Shown here piece by piece: positions 1 to 8,943 of a stretch of DNA of 64,000 nt (positions are counted from its first letter, which is position 1; every line of letters starts with the position of its first letter). The stretch covers positions 3,543,001 through 3,607,000 of the forward strand of contig NZ_CP114871.1 of NCBI RefSeq assembly GCF_027474405.1, read 5' to 3'. The notes under the pieces are model-generated. The model saw only the letters and a program-made list of their open reading frames with translations, searched no databases and was not told the origin of the DNA. This stretch comes from Caulobacter sp. NIBR2454. Lineage in GTDB: Bacteria; Pseudomonadota; Alphaproteobacteria; Caulobacterales; Caulobacteraceae. The position numbers were made by a program, and so were the translations under genes.

Positions 1-120
1 GTCTACCGCCGTTCTGACGGGAACATCGGTTGGATCGATCCCGAAAGGACCACCAATGGGCATGCTTCGAGCCGTGCGAACGGCGCCGCTCTTAATGGCG
101 CATCGTCCGGGACCCAGTAG
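1..120 (+). CDS. hpf: Ribosome hibernation promoting factor, C-terminal end (partial)
   Basis: The first 120 bases are open in frame 1 and end at a TAG. The encoded 39 residues begin VYRRSDGNIGWIDP, which resembles the end of the C-terminal dimerisation domain of long-form HPF, followed by a short low-complexity tail. Long HPF pairs idle 70S ribosomes into 100S particles. Alphaproteobacteria often carry rpoN-hpf-ptsN in this order, and ptsN follows here after 56 bases, which supports the call. Most of the gene lies left of the window, so only family membership is inferred. Confidence 0.75.
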   Translation, partial: VYRRSDGNIGWIDPERTTNGHASSRANGAALNGASSGTQ

Positions 121-176
121 ACAGTCTGCGCGTTCATGCCCGGCCGAGATAATCGACCGGGCGACGGCCGCCTGAC

Positions 177-665
177 TTGAGCGAGCTTTCCAAGTCCATG
201 CGTATCGAAGAGTTGTTGGACCGGCGGGCGATCTCGCCGCGGTCGAGTGCGTCTAACAAGCGTCAGGCGCTGTCGGTCATCGCCGACATCGCCGGCCGTA
301 CCTTTGGCCTCCAGTCCGACGCCGTGCTTGAGGCCCTGCTGGAACGCGAAGCCGCCGGCTCTACTGGCGTGGGCCAGGGGGTGGCGGTGCCGCACGCCCG
401 CCTGGAAGGGCTAGATCGGATGCGCGCCGTGGTGGTCCGCCTCGACCAGCCCATCGACTTCAACGCCGTTGATGATCAACCTGTCGATCTGATGGTGGCC
501 CTGCTGGCTCCTGTTCATTCCGCCAGCACCGAGCACCTGCGCGCACTTGCACGGGTGTCTCGCCTGCTGCGTCGCTCTGAAATCCGCGAGCAGCTGCGTC
601 AGGCCAAGTCCGCGGACGCGATGCATGTCGTCATGGGCAGCGAGGCGGCTCCCACGGCCGCCTAA
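177..665 (+). CDS. ptsN: PTS IIA-like nitrogen regulatory protein PtsN
   Basis: A 162-residue EIIA-Ntr protein. This is the terminal phosphoacceptor of the nitrogen phosphotransferase chain (PtsP-NPr-PtsN), which regulates rather than transports. The EIIA signature GVAVPHARL holds the phosphorylatable histidine at about residue 73, and the length is normal for the family. The start is a TTG at 177; an in-frame ATG at 198 would remove only seven residues and cannot be excluded. Its place just after hpf is the usual alphaproteobacterial context, linking it to nitrogen and ppGpp physiology. A perfect hairpin follows the stop. Confidence 0.93.
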   Translation: MSELSKSMRIEELLDRRAISPRSSASNKRQALSVIADIAGRTFGLQSDAVLEALLEREAAGSTGVGQGVAVPHARLEGLDRMRAVVVRLDQPIDFNAVDDQPVDLMVALLAPVHSASTEHLRALARVSRLLRRSEIREQLRQAKSADAMHVVMGSEAAPTAA

Positions 666-675
666 AAAGGCTGCA

Positions 676-699
676 GGCCGCGCCCGCCAGGGCGCGGCC
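676..699. terminator. Hairpin between convergent ptsN and DUF1150 gene
   Basis: A perfect 10-bp stem GGCCGCGCCC/GGGCGCGGCC with a GCCA loop lies between the ptsN stop and the stop of the convergent DUF1150 gene. There is no clear T-tract on either side, so termination is inferred from position and stem strength. Confidence 0.6.
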
Positions 700-707
700 C
701 TCGCCGT

Positions 708-971
708 CTAGTGGACAGACACCGGCGCCAGCTCATGCGCCAGAGCCGCCGCCACCGCGGCCGCCTTGTCCGTGAGCACGGCCAGGCGGGCGCCGTCTGC
801 GCGATAGACCGCATATAGGGTCTGTTCAGGATCCAGCGACAGGGCCTGCTCGGGGTCGGCGTCGGGGATCACCTCGGCGGCCTTGACCGGCCGCACATAG
901 ACAAGATCGGGCGCGCCAAGCGCGGCGAAGGCCTCGTTCGAGAAGACCGGATTTTGCAGTGTAGGCGTCAT
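708..971 (-). CDS. DUF1150 family protein
   Basis: An 87-residue protein beginning MTPTLQNPVF, of the small alphaproteobacterial DUF1150 family, which is commonly encoded just downstream of an Hsp20 gene, as here. The frame stays open for 12 further codons upstream, but AAGGAGGT lies seven bases before the ATG at 971, which fixes this start. The middle (LVYVRPVKAAEV) and the alternating charged/hydrophobic C-terminus look like a small folded cytosolic domain, with no signal peptide. No biochemical function is known to me. The pairing with hsp20 suggests a role in proteostasis, which is inference. Confidence 0.75.
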   Translation of the reverse strand: MTPTLQNPVFSNEAFAALGAPDLVYVRPVKAAEVIPDADPEQALSLDPEQTLYAVYRADGARLAVLTDKAAAVAAALAHELAPVSVH

Positions 972-1054
972 TTCGACCACCTCCTTGGAATTTGGAACGC
1001 GCCGCATGGCCGCCGGTTCAGCCGGCCGCGCCGCATCCGCGAAATGAGACAGGC

Positions 1055-1471
1055 TCAGCCCGCTGTTCTGATGGGTATTGTGCGCACCTGACGCTCCGGC
1101 TCGGGCCGGGCCAAATCCACATGCAAAAGCCCGTGCTCGAGGATGGCCGCCTCCACCTCCATGCCGTCCGCCAGGACAAAGGCGCGGATGAAGCCGCGGG
1201 CGGCGATGCCTCGGTGCAGATAGGCCTTGTCCTCACCCTCGCCACGTCGGCCGGCGATGGTCAGCTGTCGATCCTCGACCTGGACGAAAAGCTGATCGGG
1301 CGCGAACCCGGCCACGGCCAGGGTGATGCGCACGCCGCCGCCTTCGCGGGCCTCGACATTGTAGGGGGGATATCCCTCGCCCGCGGCCTTGGCGGCGCGC
1401 TCGATGAGATTTCGGGTGTGGTCAAAGCCCAGCAGGAACGGGCTGTCGAAAAGCAGGGTACGGGTCGTCAT
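1055..1471 (-). CDS. Small heat-shock protein, Hsp20/IbpA family
   Basis: A 138-residue alpha-crystallin-type chaperone, an ATP-independent holdase that binds unfolding proteins. It has a short N-terminal arm (MTTRTLLFDSPFLLGFDHT), the alpha-crystallin beta-sandwich starting at YPPYNVE with LAVAGF and the usual beta-strand segments, and a C-terminal IPI that matches the I-X-I motif used for oligomer assembly. The length is typical of IbpA-like proteins. It probably shares a transcript with the DUF1150 gene 83 bases downstream. I searched the upstream 119 bases for a sigma-32 promoter and found no convincing match. Confidence 0.92.
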   Translation of the reverse strand: MTTRTLLFDSPFLLGFDHTRNLIERAAKAAGEGYPPYNVEAREGGGVRITLAVAGFAPDQLFVQVEDRQLTIAGRRGEGEDKAYLHRGIAARGFIRAFVLADGMEVEAAILEHGLLHVDLARPEPERQVRTIPIRTAG

Positions 1472-1590
1472 CGCGTCTTGAGCCCTTGAACAAGCGACTC
1501 CCGCCGCCGGCCCAAGCGGCGCCGGATGCGGTTGCTTTTCTAGGTGGCGACGAGCGGCCCGGGGCGCAAGGGATGACTTGGGCCAAGGCG

Positions 1591-3231
1591 TCAGCTGCTG
1601 CGCCAGCGGGTCTCCATCAGATCGATCTCGCGCACCAGATCGCGGGCGATATCGTCCTTGAGGGCGCGCCGCCGAACAAGGCGAAAGAGCTCGTCACGCT
1701 CGGCCTGCAAGGCGGCCAGCCGCAGGTCGCGGTCGATCTCTTCCAGCTTCTGGATCAGGGCCGCCTCGCCCGCCTCCCGCGAATGGCCATCGATGCGGCG
1801 GCGATAAAGGCCCATGATCCGCGCCGCGGCTTCGGCCTGCAGGTCGGCGTCGGCCTCGTCTCCGGGCAGTTCATGCTGCGCGCGCTCTATGGCGCGGATA
1901 GCGGCCTTGGCGGCGGCGACCCTGGCCGCGCCCTCCTCACCCTGCCGGTCGGGATCGATGGAGGCGACCAGGCCCTTCATCGCCCAGGGCAGGGCGACCG
2001 CGGCCAGGATCAGGGATACCAGGATCACCCCTGCCACCAGGAAGATCACCAGGTTTCGGGCCGGCATGGGCGAGCCGTCCGCCACGAAGAACGGGATGGT
2101 CAGCACGCCGGCCAAAGACACCGCGCCCCGCACTCCGGCCAGCGAGATCGCCGCCACCATTCGCCAGCTGGGCCTTTCGAACGCCTCGCCCCGGCGCTCG
2201 TGGCGCAGACCGGCTAGACGGATCGAGACCCACACCCACACGAAACGCAAAGCCGCCAGGGCCAGGGTGATGGCAAGGACATAGACGAGCAGCCACCACG
2301 CATCCTGCTGACCCGACTGGCGGACCGTTCTCGTCGCCTTTTCGAGGATGGAGGGCATCTGTTGACCCAGCAGCACGAAGACCGCGCCGTTGGCGGTAAA
2401 GGCCACGGTGTCCCAGACCGCGCTGCGTCGCACGCGGGTGCCCGCCTGAAGCTGACCGCCGATCTCCGCGAAGCTCATGGCCACGCCCGCGGCGACCGCC
2501 GCCAGGATGCCCGAGCAATGCAGCGCCTCGGCCGCCAGATAGGCGCCGAGCGGAATGAGCAGGCTGATCAGCACCTCAGCCCCTGGATCTTCGCCGAACC
2601 GGCGCGCCAGACGGGCCTTGATGAAGCTCACGACCAGGGTGAACCCCGCCCCGACCGCAACGCCGCCAAGCGCTAGCCACAGGAAGGTCAGCATGGCGTC
2701 GGGCAATGAGAAGACGCCCGTCACCGCCGCCGCCACGGCGAAGCGAAGACAAACCAGTCCCGAAGCATCGTTGAGCAGAGATTCGGCCTCCAAAATCCGC
2801 ATCAGGCGTTCAGGAAAGGGCGTTCGACGCGTGATCGCCGAGACCGCCACGGGGTCGGTCGGCGCGAGAACAGCGGCCAGGGCGAAGGCCACGGGCAGGG
2901 GTATGGCGGGGATCAGCCAGTGGATGAACCACCCGACCCCCACGACCGTGAACACCACCAGGCCCAGGGCCAGTTGCAGGATCGGCCGCGCGTCGCGCAT
3001 CAGCCCATGCTTGGGAATGCGCCAACCGTCGAGGAACAGCAGGGGCGGCAGGATGAGCAGGAAGAAGATTTCCGGCCGCAGATCGATGGTCACCCCCGCC
3101 AAGCCGGCGATGGCCGCCCCAAGGGCGACCTGGACCAAAGGCAAGGGAACCGCGACCGGCAGCATGCGCGCCAGGAACCCGCTGGCGGCCACCGCCAGCA
3201 GCAACAAAAGCACGAGGGTCACGATGGCCAT
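1591..3231 (-). CDS. Na+/H+ antiporter, CPA1 family
   Basis: A 546-residue inner-membrane cation/proton antiporter. The first 400 or so residues form a series of hydrophobic helices. LAPTDPVAVS and ESLLNDASG are the conserved CPA1 motifs lining the ion site, with acidic residues for cation and proton binding. From about residue 420 a charged, helical cytoplasmic tail with repeated Glu/Arg follows, typical of the YjcE/NhaP-like bacterial branch. The likely role is sodium and pH homeostasis. It is a single gene transcribed away from the small membrane protein at 3350. Ion specificity cannot be read from sequence. Confidence 0.9.
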   Translation of the reverse strand: MAIVTLVLLLLLAVAASGFLARMLPVAVPLPLVQVALGAAIAGLAGVTIDLRPEIFFLLILPPLLFLDGWRIPKHGLMRDARPILQLALGLVVFTVVGVGWFIHWLIPAIPLPVAFALAAVLAPTDPVAVSAITRRTPFPERLMRILEAESLLNDASGLVCLRFAVAAAVTGVFSLPDAMLTFLWLALGGVAVGAGFTLVVSFIKARLARRFGEDPGAEVLISLLIPLGAYLAAEALHCSGILAAVAAGVAMSFAEIGGQLQAGTRVRRSAVWDTVAFTANGAVFVLLGQQMPSILEKATRTVRQSGQQDAWWLLVYVLAITLALAALRFVWVWVSIRLAGLRHERRGEAFERPSWRMVAAISLAGVRGAVSLAGVLTIPFFVADGSPMPARNLVIFLVAGVILVSLILAAVALPWAMKGLVASIDPDRQGEEGAARVAAAKAAIRAIERAQHELPGDEADADLQAEAAARIMGLYRRRIDGHSREAGEAALIQKLEEIDRDLRLAALQAERDELFRLVRRRALKDDIARDLVREIDLMETRWRSS

Positions 3232-3349
3232 GGCGGCACCATGCCGGGCGAGCGGCCCAGCTTCAACCGCCGCTGCGAGCCCTTGTCGCAGAGACCCATC
3301 AGGCGACGCCCGCTATGGATTAGGCGCTTCCTCCCACAACGAGCCTCCC

Positions 3350-3547
3350 ATGTTCAAGCACCTGAGCGTCGGCGTCGTGTCGCATTATGCGTCATGCATG
3401 GCGGTGATCTTGATCAGCACCATCGTCGGCGCCTATGCGGCCGAGGGCATGACGCCCGCCCAATGGGTGGGCGGTCTGGCCGCCGTCATCGCGGCCATCG
3501 CCTGGGCGGTGATCGTTCGCGCCTGGCCGGCGACGACCAAGGCCTGA
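3350..3547 (+). CDS. Small hydrophobic membrane protein, unknown function
   Basis: A 65-residue protein starting MFKHLSVGVV with two predicted membrane helices, roughly residues 12-32 and 40-58, separated by a short EGMTPAQW loop. A basic C-terminus suggests that both ends face the cytoplasm. The frame is open further upstream, but that stretch lies antisense inside the antiporter gene; this ATG is the first start outside it, although its ribosome binding site is weak. I do not recognise a family. Confidence 0.55.
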   Translation: MFKHLSVGVVSHYASCMAVILISTIVGAYAAEGMTPAQWVGGLAAVIAAIAWAVIVRAWPATTKA

Positions 3548-3618
3548 ACCGCACAGTCTGACTGGCGCCCCGCGCGGAGTGCGGGTTAAGACTCGCTCCC
3601 TCAGTATCCGGGGGACCT

Positions 3619-6600
3619 ATGAAGCGCCTTTTCCTGACCACCGCCGCGGGCTTGACGCTCGCCCTCGCCTCGACCGCCATGGCCCAGGACGCCAAGCCGG
3701 CCGACAAGCCCAAGTGGGACGTCGCAAATCCCCCCGGACCGGGCAAGGACGTGAAGATCGACGTCACCTCCGGCACCTGGATGGCGGTGGACGTCAGTCC
3801 TGACGGCAAGGAAATCGTCTTCGACCTGCTGGGCGACATCTATGTGATGCCGATCAGCGGCGGCGAGGCCAAGGCGATCGCCACGGGCGTGGCTTGGGAC
3901 ATGCAGCCGCGCTACTCGCCCAACGGCAAGTGGATCGCCTTCACATCCGACCGCGCCGGCGGCGAGAACCTGTGGATCATGGACCGCGACGGCTCCAATC
4001 CCAAGCAGGTGAGTAAAGAGACCTTCCGCCTGCTCAACTCGCCGTCCTGGACGCCGGACAGCGAGTTCGTGGTCGGCCGCAAGCACTTCACCTCCGGTCG
4101 TTCGCTCGGTGCGGGCGAGATGTGGCTCTACCACCGCTCGGGCGGCGACGGCGTGCAGCTGACCGAGCGCCGCACCCAGCAAAAGGACAGCGGTGAGCCG
4201 GCCTTCTCCCCCGACGGCCGCTATCTCTATTTCAGCGACGAGAGCACCCCTGGCGGCGTGTTCGAGTACAGCAAGGACCCCAACAGCCAGCTCTATGTGA
4301 TCCAGCGCCTGGATCGCGAGAGCGGCGAGGTCGAGCCCTTCGTCACCGGCCCCGGCGGTTCGATCCGCCCGACGCCGTCGCCGGACGGCAAGTCCTTGGC
4401 CTTCGTGCGCCGCGACCGCTTCCAGTCCAAGCTCTACGTGCTCGACATCGAGAGCGGCCGCGAGACGCCGGTCTATGAGCACCTGGACCGCGACATGCAG
4501 GAGACCTGGGCGGTCCACGGGGTCTATCCCGGCATCGCCTGGACGCCGGACAACAAGTCCCTGGTGTTCTGGGCTGGCGGCAAGATCAACCGGGTGGACG
4601 TCGCTTCCAAGTCCGCGTCGGTGATCCCCTTCCACGTGGCTGGCGCGCGACGCGTGGCCGACGCCGTGCGCTTCCCCGTCGAGGTCGCGCCCGACCAGTT
4701 CGAGGTCAAGATGACTCGCTGGGCGTCCACATCGCCTGACTGCAAGAAGGCCGTGTTCGAGGCCCTGGGTCATCTGTGGATCAAGGATTTGCCCAGCGGT
4801 TCGGCTCGCCGCCTGACCAAGCAGAATGACCACTTCGAACTTTATCCGTCCTGGTCGCGCGATGGCCGCTCCATCGTCTACACGACCTGGAGCGACAAGG
4901 ATTTCGGCTCGATCCGCGTGGTCTCGGCCGCCGGCGGCGAGGGCCGCAAGGTCACCAGCAAGCCAGGCGACTACGTGGAGCCGGTGTTCTCGCCCGACGG
5001 TCAGAACATCGTCTATCGCGCGACCCGCGACGGCTTCCTGATCTCCTCGGTCAACGCGCGTCAGACCGGCCTTTATTCGATCCCGGCCAAGGGGGGCGAA
5101 GCGACTCTGATCAGCAAGAAGGGCGGCACGCCGCAGTTCGGGGCCAAGTCCGACCGCGTGTTTTTCATGACCAGCGACGGCGACAAGCGCACCCTGCGCT
5201 CGGCCTCGCTGACCGGCGCGAACGAACGCTCGCACCTGACGTCGCAATGGGCGACCGAGTTCTCGGTGTCTCCGGACGAGAAGTGGCTGGCCTGGACCGA
5301 GCGCTTCAACGTCTATGTCGCGCCCTTCGTAGCCAGCTCCAAGACCCTGCAGATGGCTCCCAAGGGTTCGGCCCTACCCCAGGCCAAGGTGACGCGTGAC
5401 GCCGGCGAATGGCTGCACTGGTCGGGCGACTCCAAGCGCCTGCAGTGGTCGCTGGGCAATGAGCTGTTCACCCGCGACCTGAAGGACAGCTTCGCCTTCG
5501 TCGACGGCGCGCCGGCCACCCCGCCCAAGCCGCCGGAGGCCGGGATCAAGCTTGGCTTCACCCAGGCCTATGACAAGCCGACGGGCCGCGTGGCCCTCAC
5601 CGGCGGCCGCCTGATCACCATGAAGGGCGACGAGGTCATCGAGGACGGCGTCGTGGTGCTCAATGGCAATCGGATCGAGGTGATCGGCCCGCGCGCCAGC
5701 GTCACCGTCCCCGGCGACGCCAAGGTCATCGACATCGCCGGCAAGACCGTGATCCCCGGCCTGATCGACGCCCACTGGCATGGCTCCATGGGCGCCGACG
5801 AAATCATCCCGCAGCAGAGCTGGGAGAACTACGCTTCCCTCGGCTACGGCGTGACCACCCTGCACGACCCGTCCAACGACACCACCGAGATCTTCGCCCA
5901 TAGCGAACTGGGCAAGGCCGGCATGGTGGTGGCGCCGCGCATCTTCGGCACCGGCGCCATCCTCTATGGGGCGACCACCGCCGGCACCGTGCAGATCGAC
6001 AGCCTGGACGACGCCATGGGTCACCTGCGCCGCCTCAAGGCAGCCGGCGCCTGGAGCGTCAAGAGCTACAACCAGCCTCGCCGCGAACAGCGCCAGCAGG
6101 TCATCGAGGCGGCCCGCCAGCTGGGCATGATGGTCGTGCCTGAGGGCGGCTCGCTCTACCACAACAACATGAGCATGATCGCTGACGGCCACACCACCAT
6201 CGAGCACTCGGTGCCGGTGGCCAAGATGTACGAGGATGTCGATCAGCTCTGGGGCCAGTCCAAGACCGCCTACACGCCGACCCTGGTCGTGGCTTTCGGC
6301 GGCTTCGCGGGCGACCTCTACTGGACCCAGGCCACCGATGTCTGGAAGGAGCCGATCCTCAACAAGTACGTCCCGCGCCGCCTGATCGACGCGTCCACAC
6401 GCCGGCCGACCAAGGTGCTGGAGGAGGAGGCCAACCACATCAACGTGGCGCGCGAGGCCAAGGAGCTGAACGATCTGGGCGTGCCGGTATCGATCGGCGC
6501 CCACGGCCAGCGTGAAGGCCTGGGTTCGCACTGGGAGATGTGGTCCTTCGCCCAAGGCGGCATGAGCCCCCACCAGGCGCTCAGGACGGGTACGATCAAT

Positions 6601-6876
6601 CCCGCAAGGGCCCTGGGCATGGAGAAGGACCTGGGCTCGCTGGAGGCCGGCAAGCTGGCCGACCTTGTGGTGCTGGACAACAACCCGCTGGAGAACATCC
6701 GCAACACCACCTCGATCCGCTACGTGATCGCCAACGGCCGCGTCTATGACGACAATATGGACGAGGTCGGGACCCGGATGCGCAAGCGCATGCCGTTCTG
6801 GTTCGCCGAAACCGGCGGCGAAGTGTGGAGCGCTGGCGGCCTGACCAACGCCAACACCCACACCCACGAGCACTAG
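3619..6876 (+). CDS. Secreted beta-propeller/amidohydrolase fusion protein
   Basis: A 1085-residue exported protein. Residues 1-22 are a signal peptide ending AMA-QD. Residues from about 55 to 620 carry repeated TolB/PD40 blades (SPDGKEIVFD, SPNGKWIAFTSD, SPDGRYLYFS, SPDGQNIVYR), forming one or two beta-propellers. From about residue 650 an amidohydrolase-superfamily domain follows, with the metal-binding H-x-H in DAHWH (residues 719 and 721), a lysine in WSVKSYN, a histidine in TIEHS and a closing strand ADLVVLDNNPL. The position usually holding the metal/catalytic Asp reads GAHGQ instead. The substrate is unknown; peptide-like or cyclic amides are plausible. GGGGGA lies before the ATG, and a long hairpin follows the stop. 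Confidence 0.85.
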   Translation: MKRLFLTTAAGLTLALASTAMAQDAKPADKPKWDVANPPGPGKDVKIDVTSGTWMAVDVSPDGKEIVFDLLGDIYVMPISGGEAKAIATGVAWDMQPRYSPNGKWIAFTSDRAGGENLWIMDRDGSNPKQVSKETFRLLNSPSWTPDSEFVVGRKHFTSGRSLGAGEMWLYHRSGGDGVQLTERRTQQKDSGEPAFSPDGRYLYFSDESTPGGVFEYSKDPNSQLYVIQRLDRESGEVEPFVTGPGGSIRPTPSPDGKSLAFVRRDRFQSKLYVLDIESGRETPVYEHLDRDMQETWAVHGVYPGIAWTPDNKSLVFWAGGKINRVDVASKSASVIPFHVAGARRVADAVRFPVEVAPDQFEVKMTRWASTSPDCKKAVFEALGHLWIKDLPSGSARRLTKQNDHFELYPSWSRDGRSIVYTTWSDKDFGSIRVVSAAGGEGRKVTSKPGDYVEPVFSPDGQNIVYRATRDGFLISSVNARQTGLYSIPAKGGEATLISKKGGTPQFGAKSDRVFFMTSDGDKRTLRSASLTGANERSHLTSQWATEFSVSPDEKWLAWTERFNVYVAPFVASSKTLQMAPKGSALPQAKVTRDAGEWLHWSGDSKRLQWSLGNELFTRDLKDSFAFVDGAPATPPKPPEAGIKLGFTQAYDKPTGRVALTGGRLITMKGDEVIEDGVVVLNGNRIEVIGPRASVTVPGDAKVIDIAGKTVIPGLIDAHWHGSMGADEIIPQQSWENYASLGYGVTTLHDPSNDTTEIFAHSELGKAGMVVAPRIFGTGAILYGATTAGTVQIDSLDDAMGHLRRLKAAGAWSVKSYNQPRREQRQQVIEAARQLGMMVVPEGGSLYHNNMSMIADGHTTIEHSVPVAKMYEDVDQLWGQSKTAYTPTLVVAFGGFAGDLYWTQATDVWKEPILNKYVPRRLIDASTRRPTKVLEEEANHINVAREAKELNDLGVPVSIGAHGQREGLGSHWEMWSFAQGGMSPHQALRTGTINPARALGMEKDLGSLEAGKLADLVVLDNNPLENIRNTTSIRYVIANGRVYDDNMDEVGTRMRKRMPFWFAETGGEVWSAGGLTNANTHTHEH

Positions 6877-6886
6877 ACCCTTCTTT

Positions 6887-6916
6887 CGCTTCCTGCCGCC
6901 TACGCGGCGGGAAGCG
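6887..6916 (+). terminator. Hairpin after amidohydrolase gene
   Basis: A 13-bp stem CGCTTCCTGCCGC/GCGGCGGGAAGCG with one T-G wobble and a CTAC loop lies 11 bases after the stop. It lacks a T-tract but is a strong stem in the right place, before the separate promoter region of the chemoreceptor gene. Confidence 0.6.
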
Positions 6917-7043
6917 AGCCGTGGGTGACAATCGCCCCCTCGCGGCATTTACGACCTATCGCCGCAGGGCCTTCGGCGCCCGTCAGACTTAAGAATCTAT
7001 TTAGCTGTGCCGTAGATACCCCTTGATAAATTAGGGGATTTCC

Positions 7044-8858
7044 ATGCGCTTGCGGCTCGGCGGTCTGGTCAATCTGTTCGGCGCAGCGGTGGCCGTAGGC
7101 CTGGGCTTGATGATCTTCTGCGCCTGGTTCGCGGTCGATCGCGTCCGGATCGGCGGCGCGCTCTACTCCGATATCGTGTCCGGCAAGGACCTTATCGCCG
7201 ACATCCTTCCACCGCCGCTGTATCTCATCGAAGCCAACCTGGTGGCCCAGACGTTCCAGGCCGCCGGGCCAGCGGGTGATGCGGACGCCACAGCCGCCAA
7301 GCTCGCGCAGCTGCGGCGTGACTACGATGCCCGCCTCGCCCACTGGCGCGGCCAAAGCTACAATCCGCCGGCGCGCGAGATTTTGCTGGGCGAGGCCGAC
7401 CGCAGCGCCAAGGAGCTTTGGGCGTCCACCGACGCGTTGATCGACGCCGCCCGGCGAGGCGATCAAGCAGCCGCCGCCGCGGCCGCCGCAAGGACCGCGG
7501 CCGCCTACGCCGACAACCGGGCCGCCATCGACAAGATCGTCCCCATCGTCACCGCCGAGAACGCGCGGGTCGAGGCCGCGGCCCAACGTGAACAGCTACG
7601 CGATCTGGCGCTTTTGGCCGGGGGCGCTTTGGCCTTGGGCCTGGTGATGGCGGGGGGCGTGTGGATGATCCGCCGCCAAATCATCCGCCCGATCGAGGCG
7701 ACCACCACCTATATGGACGCCCTGGCCCAAGGAGCCTACGACCAGCCGCCGCCCTATGAGGGACGTCGAGACGAGCTGGGCGACATGGCGCGATCCATCG
7801 CCGTCTTCCGCCAGAGCGTGCTTGATCGCCGCGCCCTGCGTGAACAACAGGACAATGAGCGCGAGCGCGTTGACGCCGAGCGTCAGGCCCGCGAGGCGCA
7901 GAACGCCGCAACCGACCAGGCCCGTGATCGGGCGCTGGACGCAATCGCCGAGGGCCTGCGCCGCTTGTCGCAAGGCGATGTACACTATCGCCTCCAGACC
8001 GCTTTCGCCGGTGAGTACGAGCGCCTGCGCAACGACTTCAACCTCACCGCCGGCGAACTGGCCCTTACGGTGGCCGAGATCAGCCGCTCATCACAGGGAG
8101 TGGAGACGGGCGCCGCCGAGATCGCCAAGGCGGCCGATGACCTGTCCTCGCGCACGGAGCAACAAGCCGCCCAGCTGGAAGAGACGGCCGCCGCCCTGGC
8201 TCAGATCACCGCCATCGTGCGCGAGACCTCGCAGAAGGCCCGGCGGGCTGACGACATCGTCGGCGAAACCCGAGACGACGCCGGCAAGACCGAGAAGGTG
8301 CTAGGCGATGCGGTGCGGGCTGTGGGCGAGATCGAGTCCGCGTCTCGCGAGATCGCCCAGATCATCGGCGTGATCGACGAGATCGCCTTCCAGACCAACC
8401 TTCTTGCCCTGAACGCAGGCGTCGAGGCCGCCCGCGCCGGCGACGCCGGCAAGGGCTTTGCGGTGGTCGCCTCGGAGGTCCGCGCGTTGGCGCAGCGATC
8501 GGCTCAGGCGGCCAAGGAAATCAAGCTGCTTATCGGCGCGGCCAACGACCGCGTGAACGAGGGAGTCGATCTTGTGGGTCAGACGGGCGACGCGCTGGGG
8601 CGGATTTTGGGCCGCGTCAGCGATGTCGCCAGTCTGATCAGCGACATCGCTCAGGCCGCCGGCGATCAGGCGGGCGGCCTTGGTCAGGTGAACCTGGCTG
8701 TCGAGCAGATCGACCGCACCACGCAGCAAAACGCCGCCATGGTCGAGGAGACCACGGCCGCCGCCCATTCGCTGAAGGGGGAGGCTGACCGCCTGTCGCT
8801 GGCCATCAACAAATTCGGTCAGGGCCACAAGACGTCAGACTACACCGCCGCTGCTTGA
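7044..8858 (+). CDS. Methyl-accepting chemotaxis protein
   Basis: A 604-residue chemoreceptor. One N-terminal helix (about residues 10-27) is followed by an alanine-rich helical sensory domain of about 160 residues. A second helix ([22 protein letters not shown], about 188-209) leads into a HAMP domain with [17 protein letters not shown] long cytoplasmic coiled coil ends in the signalling tip, where [20 protein letters not shown] and [18 protein letters not shown] are the CheA/CheW-binding hairpin. Glu/Gln pairs nearby are candidate methylation sites. The sensed ligand is not evident, and no che genes are nearby, so it should feed the cell's shared chemotaxis array. Confidence 0.95.
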   Translation: MRLRLGGLVNLFGAAVAVGLGLMIFCAWFAVDRVRIGGALYSDIVSGKDLIADILPPPLYLIEANLVAQTFQAAGPAGDADATAAKLAQLRRDYDARLAHWRGQSYNPPAREILLGEADRSAKELWASTDALIDAARRGDQAAAAAAAARTAAAYADNRAAIDKIVPIVTAENARVEAAAQREQLRDLALLAGGALALGLVMAGGVWMIRRQIIRPIEATTTYMDALAQGAYDQPPPYEGRRDELGDMARSIAVFRQSVLDRRALREQQDNERERVDAERQAREAQNAATDQARDRALDAIAEGLRRLSQGDVHYRLQTAFAGEYERLRNDFNLTAGELALTVAEISRSSQGVETGAAEIAKAADDLSSRTEQQAAQLEETAAALAQITAIVRETSQKARRADDIVGETRDDAGKTEKVLGDAVRAVGEIESASREIAQIIGVIDEIAFQTNLLALNAGVEAARAGDAGKGFAVVASEVRALAQRSAQAAKEIKLLIGAANDRVNEGVDLVGQTGDALGRILGRVSDVASLISDIAQAAGDQAGGLGQVNLAVEQIDRTTQQNAAMVEETTAAAHSLKGEADRLSLAINKFGQGHKTSDYTAAA

Positions 8859-8894
8859 TCTGCGTCAAAAACCTCCGTTCCCACGCCAGGCGGC

Positions 8895-8934
8895 GGCGTA
8901 AAGAGGCGCGCGCTGCACAGCAGCGCGCTACGCC
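8895..8934. terminator. Convergent hairpin between chemoreceptor and M14 peptidase genes
   Basis: A nested palindrome: outer arms GGCGTA/TACGCC enclose a perfect 9-bp stem GCGCGCTGC/GCAGCGCGC with an ACA loop (8908-8928). It sits between two convergent stop codons, so it probably serves both strands. Confidence 0.65.
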
Positions 8935-8943
8935 AAGATGGAT

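Noticed and set aside
1472..1590. Sigma-32 promoter upstream of hsp20
   Set aside because: CTTG-containing stretches are present, but no correctly spaced CCCCAT-like -10 element accompanies them.
3601..5247. Long open frame on the minus strand opposite the amidohydrolase gene
   Set aside because: His/Gly/Arg-rich composition typical of an antisense frame in high-GC DNA, with no domains; the plus strand carries a clear secreted enzyme.
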